DNA of 64,000 bases, taken from contig JAJFFB010000010.1 in the NCBI GenBank assembly GCA_021776925.1, positions 1-64,000 of the forward strand, written 5' to 3'. Within the stretch, counting starts at the first letter, position 1. Each line of letters opens with the position of its first letter. This document shows positions 12,808 through 29,093 of this stretch, in pieces. The translations under genes were made by a program, and so were the position numbers. The DNA is from Planctomycetota bacterium (GTDB lineage: Bacteria; Planctomycetota; UBA1135). Under the pieces are notes generated by a model. The model was not told the origin of the DNA and did not search any database. It saw nothing but the letters and a program-made list of their open reading frames with translations.

Positions 12808-13281
12808 TTACCAGGCGAAATGGCTGTACGCCTTGTTCGCGTCGGCCATCTTGTGCACGTTTTCCTTCCACTGCACCGACGTGCCTGTGTTGTTGCAGGC
12901 ATCGATGAACTCAGAGGAGAGACGGCGGGCCATCGGCATGCCTTTTTTCTTGCGCGCGTTGTTGATCAGCCAACGAATCGCCAAAGCCTGGGCGCGCTTG
13001 GGCGTGACCTCGCGCGGCACTTGATAGTTGGAACCACCGACGCGCTTGGAGCGCACTTCGACGCTCGGACGGACGTTTTCGAGCGCGGTGACGAAGACCT
13101 GCTCGGGGGGCACGTCGGTCAGCTTCTTCGAGGCCATTTCACAGGCGTCGTAGAAAATGTCCATGGCGACGGACTTCTTGCCGCCGTCCATGATCTGGTT
13201 GATGAACTTGGTCGCCACCATCGATCCGAAGCGCGGATCGGGCATCTGGAACTTGGCGGTGGATTTGAAGCTACGCGGCAT
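12808..13281 (-). CDS. rpsG: 30S ribosomal protein S7
   Basis: MPRSFKSTAKFQMPDPRFGSMVATKFINQIMDGGKKSVA. Confidence 0.97.
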   Translation of the reverse strand: MPRSFKSTAKFQMPDPRFGSMVATKFINQIMDGGKKSVAMDIFYDACEMASKKLTDVPPEQVFVTALENVRPSVEVRSKRVGGSNYQVPREVTPKRAQALAIRWLINNARKKKGMPMARRLSSEFIDACNNTGTSVQWKENVHKMADANKAYSHFAW

Positions 13282-13304
13282 CTTATTAGACTCTGTTAAG
13301 TGGA

Positions 13305-13673
13305 TCAGCTACGCCGGGCGCCATATTTGGAGCGGGACTGTTTGCGGTCATCGACGCCAGCACAGTCAAGAGTGCCACGGATGACGTGATAGCGCACGCC
13401 AGGCAAGTCACGCACGCGGCCGCCGCGGACCAGGACGATCGAGTGCTCCTGCAGGTTGTGGCCCTCGCCGCCGATGTAGGCGGTGACTTCCTTGCCGTTG
13501 GACAGACGCACCCGGGCCACCTTGCGCAGCGCCGAGTTCGGCTTCTTCGGGGTCATGGTCTTGACCTGGGTGCAGACGCCGCGCTTCTGCGGGCACTTGT
13601 CCAGGACAGGGCTCTTCGACTTCTTCCGGATGGGCTTGCGGCCCTTGCGGACGAGTTGGTTGATGGTTGGCAT
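13305..13673 (-). CDS. rpsL: 30S ribosomal protein S12
   Basis: [55 protein letters not shown]. Confidence 0.98.
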   Translation of the reverse strand: MPTINQLVRKGRKPIRKKSKSPVLDKCPQKRGVCTQVKTMTPKKPNSALRKVARVRLSNGKEVTAYIGGEGHNLQEHSIVLVRGGRVRDLPGVRYHVIRGTLDCAGVDDRKQSRSKYGARRS

Positions 13674-13719
13674 GCTAGCTATCAGAACCCAGACCGGCTG
13701 GGCGCGGAAAGGGCGTCAA

Positions 13720-13743
13720 ATTGTACGGCAATACGCGTGCGGG

Positions 13744-13747
<4 letters not shown>
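13720..13747 (-). promoter_or_regulatory. Putative sigma70-type promoter for the str operon: TTGACC-N16-TACAAT
   Basis: Reverse complement of attgta(13720-13725)...ggtcaa(13742-13747), between rpoC and rpsL. Confidence 0.65.
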
Positions 13748-18072
<4,325 letters not shown>

Positions 18073-18084
18073 CGGTTGACTCCC

Positions 18085-21858
<3,774 letters not shown>

Positions 21859-22059
21859 GGCCTGGCTTGCGGGAACGGTACACCGGGGGCCTATCAGCCC
21901 CTACCGCGCTAGGGCTGGAAAAGCCCCAGAGCGTAGCAGACAAACGCCCCTGAGACACGGAAATCCGCGTCTCGGGCACTTTGTGGACTGCTCCCGGAGC
22001 CGCCCGCAGAGGTGCGGGCAGTGCTCGGGAGTCCACACAGGGAAAGAAACAGCAACCGC

Positions 22060-22470
22060 CTAGCCGAGCTTGACGGTGGCTCCAGCTTCCTCGAGTTGCT
22101 TCTTGAGGTCTTCGGCCTCGTCCTTGCTGGCGCCTTCCTTGATCGCCTTGGGAGCGGACTCCACCAGGTCCTTGGCCTCTTTGAGACCCAGGCCTGTGAT
22201 GGCACGGACGGCTTTGATGACGTTGATCTTCTTTTCGCCGATGGCGTCGAGAATGACGTCGAAAGAGGTTTTCTCCTCAGCGGCTTCGCCACCCCCATCG
22301 CCACCACCGGCGACGGCGACAGCAACAGGTGCAGCAGCGCTTACACCCCAACGCTCTTCCATGGCTTTGACCAGATTGGCGGCCTTGCCAATGGGAAGAG
22401 CATCGAGCTTCTGGAAGAGGTCCTCGAGGTCGGAGTCTAGTTCGACCGTGGCTTGGGTCTCTTCGGACAT
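22060..22470 (-). CDS. rplL: 50S ribosomal protein L7/L12
   Basis: [49 protein letters not shown]. Confidence 0.97.
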   Translation of the reverse strand: MSEETQATVELDSDLEDLFQKLDALPIGKAANLVKAMEERWGVSAAAPVAVAVAGGGDGGGEAAEEKTSFDVILDAIGEKKINVIKAVRAITGLGLKEAKDLVESAPKAIKEGASKDEAEDLKKQLEEAGATVKLG

Positions 22471-22554
22471 GGTTCTAATCCTGGAATTCTGACGGGTTTC
22501 GCGGGAAGCGGGAAAGCGGAAGCCGATGGCTTGCAGCGCCGACGGGCACTGGAA

Positions 22555-23103
22555 TCAAGCGGCCTCCTCCTGGTCTGCCCGCGCCTGCAAGGCACGGGCG
22601 GTAGAAGCGCCGACCTCCTGAAGGAGGACAGCAAGCTGGCGGGCGGAACCCACCAGGGCGCCGCACATCATTGCGCGCAGCGTGTCGCGGTCGGGCATGC
22701 CGGCAATGCCGGCTGCCTCGGCAGCGTTCATGACGGAGCCGTCGAATAGGGCGCCGCGGTACTGGATCTTTTCCTCGTCCTTCTTGTCCTTTTTTGCCTT
22801 TTTGAAGGTCTCTTTGATCGCCTTGGCACCGCAGATCGTGGCCTCGGCATCGCCGACCAGCAGGGCCATATTGCCCGCCACCCAGGCGCTCTCGTCGAAC
22901 TCAAGGCCGGCTTCGCGGAGCGCAACCCTGACCAGGCGGCGCTTGCCAAAGACCAGATCGGCGCCGGTGGTGCGCACGTTGTTGCGCATGTTCTGGGCCT
23001 CTTCGACCGACAATCCGTCGATCGACAACAGGACCACGCCGTCCTTTTCCTTCACCAGTTCGGTGTATTCCTGGACGATCCATTTGTTGATGGTGCTGAC
23101 CAT
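22555..23103 (-). CDS. rplJ: 50S ribosomal protein L10
   Basis: Position between rplA and rplL; LSVEEAQNMRNNVRTTGADLVFGKRRLVRVAL. Confidence 0.93.
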   Translation of the reverse strand: MVSTINKWIVQEYTELVKEKDGVVLLSIDGLSVEEAQNMRNNVRTTGADLVFGKRRLVRVALREAGLEFDESAWVAGNMALLVGDAEATICGAKAIKETFKKAKKDKKDEEKIQYRGALFDGSVMNAAEAAGIAGMPDRDTLRAMMCGALVGSARQLAVLLQEVGASTARALQARADQEEAA

Positions 23104-23142
23104 GGCTGTTTGCTCCGCTTGTGAGGCTCTGGGTACGAAGAC

Positions 23143-23826
23143 CTAGTGGGAGTAGGCCACCTTCAGGCCCGGCCCCATCGTGGTGGAAACGGTGATATTC
23201 CTGAGATAGGCGCCGCGCGCCGCTGGCGGGCGCAGGGTCATGATGAAGTCGAGGAAGGCGGTGGCGTTTTCGGCCAGCTTGTGGCTGGAAAAGGACGCTT
23301 TGCCCACCGGCACGTGCACGTTGCCGCCGGAATCGACGCGGAACTCGACCTTGCCGGCCATGAACTCGGTGACCGCCTGGGCGGCGTTGGGAGTAACGGT
23401 TCCGGACTTGGGCGAGGGCATCTTGCCCTGCGGGCCCAGGGTGCGGCCGAGCTTGCCGACCACGCGCATCATCGCCGGGTGGGCGATGACGATGTCGAAG
23501 TCGGTCCAGCCGTCTTCGATTTTCTTGGCCAGTTCCTCGCCGCCAACCTCCATGGCGCCGGCTTCCTTGCAGGCGTCGGCGACCGCACCTTCGGCGAAGG
23601 CGATCACACGCACGGTTTTGCCCAGACCATGCGGCAGGCTGACCGCGCCGCGGACCATCTGGTCGGACTTGCGCGGATCGACGCCAAGGCGCACGGCGAC
23701 TTCAACGGTCTGGTCGAATTTGGTCGGACGGCCGCTCTTCAGCAGCGTGACGGCCTCTTCAAGCGGGTACACCTGAAGGGGGTCAACGCGCTCGGCGATT
23801 TCACGGTAACGACGGCTACGCTTCAT
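23143..23826 (-). CDS. rplA: 50S ribosomal protein L1
   Basis: [42 protein letters not shown]...[16 protein letters not shown]. Confidence 0.97.
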   Translation of the reverse strand: MKRSRRYREIAERVDPLQVYPLEEAVTLLKSGRPTKFDQTVEVAVRLGVDPRKSDQMVRGAVSLPHGLGKTVRVIAFAEGAVADACKEAGAMEVGGEELAKKIEDGWTDFDIVIAHPAMMRVVGKLGRTLGPQGKMPSPKSGTVTPNAAQAVTEFMAGKVEFRVDSGGNVHVPVGKASFSSHKLAENATAFLDFIMTLRPPAARGAYLRNITVSTTMGPGLKVAYSH

Positions 23827-23859
23827 GGCAGGATTCCTGTGGCTCTGCTTTACGCAGGG

Positions 23860-24285
23860 TCAGCGGTTGACCTCGATGCCCATCGAACGGGCGGTTCCCT
23901 CGATGATCCGCATGGCGGCTTCCACCGACGCGGCGTTCAGGTCGGCCTGCTTGATCTCGGCGATCTCTTGCAGCTGCGCCGGCGTGACCGCACCGACGAT
24001 TTCGGAGCCGACCACTCCCGAACCCTTTTCCAGGTTGGCGGCCTTGAGCAGCAGCACCGCTGCCGGCGGAGACTTGTACTCGAGGCTGAAGCTACGGTCC
24101 TTGTAGACCGTGATCACCACCGGGATGATCATGCCGCGCTTGTCGGCGGTGGCGTCGTTGAACTGCTTGACGAACTCGCCGATCGGCACACCGTGGGCGC
24201 CCAGGGCGGGGCCGACCGGAGGTGCCGGGGTGGCGGCGCCCGCAGGGCACTGCAACTTGATTTTTGCTTTGATTTCCTTTGCCAT
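23860..24285 (-). CDS. rplK: 50S ribosomal protein L11
   Basis: [40 protein letters not shown]. Confidence 0.97.
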   Translation of the reverse strand: MAKEIKAKIKLQCPAGAATPAPPVGPALGAHGVPIGEFVKQFNDATADKRGMIIPVVITVYKDRSFSLEYKSPPAAVLLLKAANLEKGSGVVGSEIVGAVTPAQLQEIAEIKQADLNAASVEAAMRIIEGTARSMGIEVNR

Positions 24286-24356
24286 TTTGACCCTCCCACT
24301 CAGCGTGGTTCAGACGGGGGTGCCGCTGCCCGCAGGCGGCGGCGGGGCAGGCCGGT

Positions 24357-24914
24357 CTAGACCGGTTCGACCTGCCAGTGATCGATTTCGACGCTGGTGG
24401 CGCGACCGAAGATGGTAACCGAAATGTGCAGCAGGCCCTTGCCTTCGTCGACGTCTTCCACCGAACCGTCGAAACCTTCGAAGGGGCCCTCGGTGATCCG
24501 CACCAGGTCGCCGCGCTTGATGCGCACGTCCAGGCGCGGGGCGTCCTCGCTTTGCTCCATGCGCGAGAGGATTCCCTCGACTTCGTCGGGGGTCATCGGA
24601 GTGGGCTCCTTGCCGCCGCCGACGAAATCGCCGAAACCCTGGGTCTCGTGCAAGGCAAACCACACCGACTGGTCTTCCTGGTCCTCGGAGCCGGCTTCGC
24701 CAAGATCTGCCTGCAGCATCAGATAGCCGGGGTAAATTTTGCGGTTGACCACCTTCTTCTTGCCGCTTTTGATCTCGGCGATGCGCTCGACCGGAACCAG
24801 GATCTGCGGAATACGGTGCTCGAGCTTGTCGGCCTTGACCCGTTGGACCAGCCGCTCCCGCACCGAATCCTCGCGGTTCGTTGCGACGCGTACGACGTAC
24901 CAGTCCAGTGCCAT
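24357..24914 (-). CDS. nusG: Transcription termination/antitermination factor NusG
   Basis: MALDWYVVRVATNREDSVRERL...RKIYPGYLMLQADL...GDLVRITEGPFEGFDGSVEDVD (KOW). Confidence 0.95.
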   Translation of the reverse strand: MALDWYVVRVATNREDSVRERLVQRVKADKLEHRIPQILVPVERIAEIKSGKKKVVNRKIYPGYLMLQADLGEAGSEDQEDQSVWFALHETQGFGDFVGGGKEPTPMTPDEVEGILSRMEQSEDAPRLDVRIKRGDLVRITEGPFEGFDGSVEDVDEGKGLLHISVTIFGRATSVEIDHWQVEPV

Positions 24915-24948
24915 GACGATGCTTGAGCTTGGGTAGAAGAAGAGGAAC

Positions 24949-25386
24949 CTAGTCCGCCCAGAGAATGGAGCGGAAGAAGGTGCCGAGGAGGAAGTCCGCA
25001 AGAGCCAGGAAGCCCATCAGCACGATCACCGTGCTGATCACCACGACGGAGGAGTTGGAGGCCTCTTTGAAGCTCGGCCAGGTGACCTTGTTGATCTCGG
25101 ATTCGACTTCGATCAGGTGCTGGGCGGCCTTCTGCGCCGCAAGTTTCCTGATCAGCAGGTAGCTGCCGAGCAGGAAGACGGCCACTGTGATCAGCAGTGA
25201 CGGACTGAGCCTCCAGCCGAGGATCGGCACCGCCGGGAAGCCGCTGAACAGCGACTGCTGCAAGCTGCCGATGCCGTCGAGAGTGCCGCGTAGCGCCATG
25301 CAGCCGAAGAACAGCACGGCCTCGCCGCCCCAGAAGGCGATCTGGCGGGCGTTGCGGCCTTCTTCAGGCTTGTAGCGGAACAGCAT
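24949..25386 (-). CDS. secE: Preprotein translocase subunit SecE (three predicted TM segments)
   Basis: IEVESEINKVTWPSFKEASNSSVVVISTVIVLMGFLALADFLLG; between nusG and rpmG. Confidence 0.92.
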   Translation of the reverse strand: MLFRYKPEEGRNARQIAFWGGEAVLFFGCMALRGTLDGIGSLQQSLFSGFPAVPILGWRLSPSLLITVAVFLLGSYLLIRKLAAQKAAQHLIEVESEINKVTWPSFKEASNSSVVVISTVIVLMGFLALADFLLGTFFRSILWAD

Positions 25387-25416
25387 TGCGCTTGCAGTGG
25401 GTCCGGGACTGAAAAA

Positions 25417-25575
25417 TCAGAGCTTGCGCTCTTTGTGAACGGTGTGGGTGCGGCAGAATCGGCAGAATTTCTTGCGCTCGATCTTGTACTCGGCGCGCTG
25501 CCTCTTGCCAGTTGTGTAGTTCCGGTTCGCGCACTCGGTGCAAGCGAGGTAAACGTGACGTTCCTTGTTTTTCAT
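25417..25575 (-). CDS. rpmG: 50S ribosomal protein L33 (CxxC zinc form; absent from the supplied ORF track because shorter than 60 aa)
   Basis: Manual translation MKNKERHVYLACTECANRNYTTGKRQRAEYKIERKKFCRFCRTHTVHKERKL*. Confidence 0.96.
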   Translation of the reverse strand: MKNKERHVYLACTECANRNYTTGKRQRAEYKIERKKFCRFCRTHTVHKERKL

Positions 25576-25620
25576 GGCCGGAAGGTTGAGGCAGTTTGGG
25601 CAGGAGCGTAATGCGGTGGA

Positions 25621-25653
25621 GCCGTAGGGAGCCCGCGTTGGGCTCCCTACGGC
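25621..25653 (-). terminator. Perfect 14-bp stem, 5-nt loop hairpin between tuf and rpmG
   Basis: GCCGTAGGGAGCCC-GCGTT-GGGCTCCCTACGGC; no clear U-tract, so may be a processing or attenuation element. Confidence 0.6.
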
Positions 25654-25663
25654 CTGGCCGCGA

Positions 25664-26869
25664 TCAGGCGAGGATCTTGGCGACCACGCCGGCGCCGACG
25701 GTGCGCCCGCCTTCGCGGATTGCGAAGCGCAGCTGCTCGTCCATGGCGATCGGGGTGAGCAGCTCGACGATCATCTTGACGTTGTCACCAGGCATGACCA
25801 TCTCGACGCCCTCGGGCAGCTCGATGTTGCCGGTCACGTCGGTGGTGCGGAAGTAGAACTGCGGCCGGTAGCCGGTGAAGAACGGCTTGTGGCGGCCGCC
25901 CTCGCTCTTGTTGAGGATGTAGACCTCGGCCTCGAACTTGGTGTGCGGGGTGATCGACCCCGGCTTGGCCAGGACCTGACCGCGCTCGACCTCGTCCTTC
26001 TTGACGCCGCGCAGGAGCACGCCGACGTTGTCGCCGGCCTGGCCTTCGTTGAGGGTCTTCTGGAACATCTCGACCCCGGTGCAGGTGGTCTTCTTGGTCT
26101 CTTTGATGCCGACGATTTCGATCTCTTCGCCCATCTTGACGATGCCGGTCTCGATGCGGCCGGTCACCACGGTGCCGCGGCCCTCGATCGAGAACACGTC
26201 TTCGACCGGCATCAGGTAGTCCTTGTCGATTTCGCGCTTGGGCTGCGGGATGTAGTCGTCGACCGCGGCCATCAGCTCCTTGAGGCAGGTGAAGCGGTCA
26301 TCCTCGATGTCCGCGCCTTCGGTGACGGCTTCGAGCGCCTTCAGCGCCGAGCCCTGGATCACCGGAAGGTCATCGCCGGGGAAGTCGTACTCGGAGAGCA
26401 GCTCGCGGATCTCCATTTCGACCAGCTCGATCAGCTCTTCGTCGTCGACCGCGTCGCACTTGTTCATGAACACGACCATGGCCGGCACGTTGACCTGCTT
26501 GGCCAGCAGGATGTGCTCCTTGGTCTGCGGCATCGGGCCGTCGGTCGCGGCGACCACCAGGATCGCGCCGTCCATCTGGGCGGCACCGGTGATCATGTTC
26601 TTGACGTAGTCCGCGTGCCCCGGGCAGTCGACGTGGGCGTAGTGACGGTTTTCGGTTTCGTACTCGACGTGGGCGGTCGAGATCGTGATGCCTCGGGCTT
26701 TTTCCTCGGGCGCCTTGTCGATCTGGTCGAAGGCCATCGCGGTCGAACCAGTGATCGAGGCGAGGTACCCGGTGATGGCCGCGGTGAGCGTGGTCTTGCC
26801 ATGGTCGACGTGACCAATGGTGCCGACGTTCACGTGCGGTTTGGTGCGTTCAAAGACTTCCTTTGCCAT
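25664..26869 (-). CDS. tuf: Elongation factor Tu
   Basis: [33 protein letters not shown]; trimmed from the extended ORF. Confidence 0.99.
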   Translation of the reverse strand: MAKEVFERTKPHVNVGTIGHVDHGKTTLTAAITGYLASITGSTAMAFDQIDKAPEEKARGITISTAHVEYETENRHYAHVDCPGHADYVKNMITGAAQMDGAILVVAATDGPMPQTKEHILLAKQVNVPAMVVFMNKCDAVDDEELIELVEMEIRELLSEYDFPGDDLPVIQGSALKALEAVTEGADIEDDRFTCLKELMAAVDDYIPQPKREIDKDYLMPVEDVFSIEGRGTVVTGRIETGIVKMGEEIEIVGIKETKKTTCTGVEMFQKTLNEGQAGDNVGVLLRGVKKDEVERGQVLAKPGSITPHTKFEAEVYILNKSEGGRHKPFFTGYRPQFYFRTTDVTGNIELPEGVEMVMPGDNVKMIVELLTPIAMDEQLRFAIREGGRTVGAGVVAKILA

Positions 26870-27006
26870 TGGTCTATCCCCCTTGCGGGGCTTCCGGATC
26901 AGGCTGGGTCGAGCAGGTGGTTTGTAGGTGATGCCGGCTTGCCGGCGGCCCCGGCGTGTGCGCGGAGCATGGAGAGGGTTGGTGGACACGGGTCCACGGC
27001 GATCGC

Positions 27007-27081
<75 letters not shown>

Positions 27082-27113
27082 GGGCTCCGCAGCGGCGGAA
27101 CCAGGGATCGAAT

Positions 27114-27187
27114 TGGAGCGGGTGATGGGAATCGAACCCACGTGACCAGCTTGGAAGGCTGGGGCTCTACCATTGAGCTACACCCGC
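27114..27187 (-). tRNA. tRNA-Gly(TCC)
   Basis: GCGGGTGTAGCTCAATGGTAGAGCCCCAGCCTTCCAAGCTGGTCACGTGGGTTCGATTCCCATCACCCGCTCCA. Confidence 0.96.
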
Positions 27188-27239
27188 AGAGGAAAGAACG
27201 CGACGAAAGGGACGCGAAGCGGCTTCGCGTTGAGTGAAC

Positions 27240-27324
27240 TGGTGGGGAGAAGAGGATTCGAACCTCTGAAGGCTGAGCCAACGGATTTACAGTCCGTTCC
27301 GTTTGGCCACTTCGGTATCTCCCC
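27240..27324 (-). tRNA. tRNA-Tyr(GTA)
   Basis: Class II tRNA, GGGGAGATACCGAAGTGGCCAAACGGAACGGACTGTAAATCCGTTGGC...TTCTCCCCACCA. Confidence 0.96.
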
Positions 27325-27395
27325 GGGAAGCCGGCTGGCTTCACGGCGACCATCACAGCGCCAAAGAACCGTTCCCCCTCCCTGCCCCCTGAGAA

Positions 27396-27471
27396 TGGAG
27401 CTAGCGAAGGGACTCGAACCCTTGACCGTCCGCTTACAAGGCGGAAGCTCTACCAACTGAGCTACGCTAGC
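27396..27471 (-). tRNA. tRNA-Thr(TGT)
   Basis: GCTAGCGTAGCTCAGTTGGTAGAGCTTCCGCCTTGTAAGCGGACGGTCAAGGGTTCGAGTCCCTTCGCTAGCTCCA. Confidence 0.96.
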
Positions 27472-27500
27472 CCGAAGCGCGGGCAAGAAATGGGCAGGAC

Positions 27501-27528
27501 AGTTTAAAGATCCCCCATCCAGAGTCAA
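27501..27528 (-). promoter_or_regulatory. Putative promoter of the tRNA-tuf operon: TTGACT-N16-TAAACT
   Basis: Reverse complement of agttta(27501-27506) and agtcaa(27523-27528), about 30 nt upstream of tRNA-Thr(TGT). Confidence 0.6.
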
Positions 27529-27558
27529 CCAGAGGGCTTGGGAAAATTGCCCGATTTC

Positions 27559-28680
27559 CTAGCCGCGGCCGGAAATATCGTCGGGCCAGTCGGCCGGCGA
27601 CTCGGTGCGGCCGAGTGCAGCATAGCGCTGGCGCATTTCAGCCAGAGTGAAACCGCCGAGGCGCGCGCGCAGCGCCGAGGCCGCCGTCAGGCAGCACACC
27701 GCCTGGCCCACCACCGCCGCCGCCTCGACGCTGCAAACGTCGCTTCGCTCGTAGGTTGCGCGGGTGTCGCCGGAATGGGCCAGATCGACCGAAGGGGCGC
27801 CATGGCGCAGCGTCGGGATCGGTTTCATGACCGCGCGCAGGATCACGCTCTGGCCGTTGCTGAGGCCGCCCTCGACGCCCCCACAGCGGTTGCTCAGGCG
27901 CTCCAGCCCGGCCCAGCCGGACCCCTGGCGGATGCCGTCGTGGTACTCGCTGCCGGGCACGCCGGCGCCGCCGAAGCCGAGGCCGATTTCGACCCCCTTG
28001 ATCGCCGGAATCGAGGCCAGAGCCGCCAGAAAACGAGCATCGAGCCGGTCGACCGGCTGTTCCAGCCCGCCGAGGCCCGGCGGCAGGCCGTCGATCACCA
28101 CCTCGAATACCCCGCCCAGCGAGTCGCCGCGCTCGCGCGCTGCGGTGATGGCCTCGGCCCAGCACTCCGCGCCGCGGCCGTCGTCGGCCACCCCGCCGAC
28201 CTCGAGCACGCGGCCGCCAACCTCGATGTCGAACACCCCGAGGAGCTGGCGCGCGACCTCACCCAGTGCGGTGCGCGCCGCGGTCTCGCGGGCGCTGGCA
28301 CGTTCCAGCACCGCGCGCACGTCGCGGCAGCGTGAGCGCAGCACCCCGGCGAGGTCGGCGTGACCGGGGCGCGGCGCTTTCAGGTTGGGCAGCTCGTCGA
28401 TGCGGGTATCGCTATTGCCCACCGACAGCGCCAGCGGACTGCCCAGAGTGACCCCCTTCTTGAGCCCCGCCAGCACCTCGAGGTGGTCCTTTTCGAATCC
28501 GGCGCGCAGTCCGCGACCGGCGCCTTCCCAGCGCTTGCGCATGCCGCTACGCAGCGCCTCGAAGTCGAGCGGCAGACCCGCTGGCAGGCCCTCAAGCAGC
28601 GCCACCAGGCACGGCCCGTGGGACTCACCTGCGGTGCTCCAGCGCAGGCCGTCGGCGGCAGGACTCAGGGAATGGCTCAT
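27559..28680 (-). CDS. aroC: Chorismate synthase
   Basis: LRWSTAGESHGPCLVALLEGLPAGLPLD...VTLGSPLALSVGNSD; start MSHSLSP at 28680. Confidence 0.96.
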   Translation of the reverse strand: MSHSLSPAADGLRWSTAGESHGPCLVALLEGLPAGLPLDFEALRSGMRKRWEGAGRGLRAGFEKDHLEVLAGLKKGVTLGSPLALSVGNSDTRIDELPNLKAPRPGHADLAGVLRSRCRDVRAVLERASARETAARTALGEVARQLLGVFDIEVGGRVLEVGGVADDGRGAECWAEAITAARERGDSLGGVFEVVIDGLPPGLGGLEQPVDRLDARFLAALASIPAIKGVEIGLGFGGAGVPGSEYHDGIRQGSGWAGLERLSNRCGGVEGGLSNGQSVILRAVMKPIPTLRHGAPSVDLAHSGDTRATYERSDVCSVEAAAVVGQAVCCLTAASALRARLGGFTLAEMRQRYAALGRTESPADWPDDISGRG

Positions 28681-28712
28681 CAGAGGATTCTGGAAGGGAA
28701 AGGGCGCACGCC

Positions 28713-29093
28713 TCAGCCGGCACCCAATTGCTTGAGGCGCTCCACCAGCTGGTCGACCGCGAAAGGTTTGGCCAGGACCCCGGCGAAACCGGGGCAGGCG
28801 TGCAGAGCATCGAGGGCCGGATCGTCGGGGGTGCCGGTCAACATCAGGAAGGGGCGTAACAGGCCGAGGCCCTGCCAGCGCTGCACCAGGGTGACGCCCG
28901 AGTGGCCGCCGCCGAGGTTCAGGTCGAGCAGCATCTGGTCGGCGTGGCCTGCGCGCAGGTGCTGCTCGGCCTCTTCGGCGGTGGCCGCCGCCAGCGGTTG
29001 CAAACCCCCCTGGCGCAAAGCCAGCACCAGCATTTCGCGCATCGCGCGATCGTTGTCGAGGATCAGGACTTGGCTCATCGCCGGCGGCATCAC
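28713..29093 (-). CDS. Receiver-only response regulator
   Basis: VLILDNDRAMREML...MLLDLNLGG...FLMLTGTP...LAKPF: Asp, Thr and Lys receiver signature. Confidence 0.88.
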   Translation of the reverse strand: MMPPAMSQVLILDNDRAMREMLVLALRQGGLQPLAAATAEEAEQHLRAGHADQMLLDLNLGGGHSGVTLVQRWQGLGLLRPFLMLTGTPDDPALDALHACPGFAGVLAKPFAVDQLVERLKQLGAG

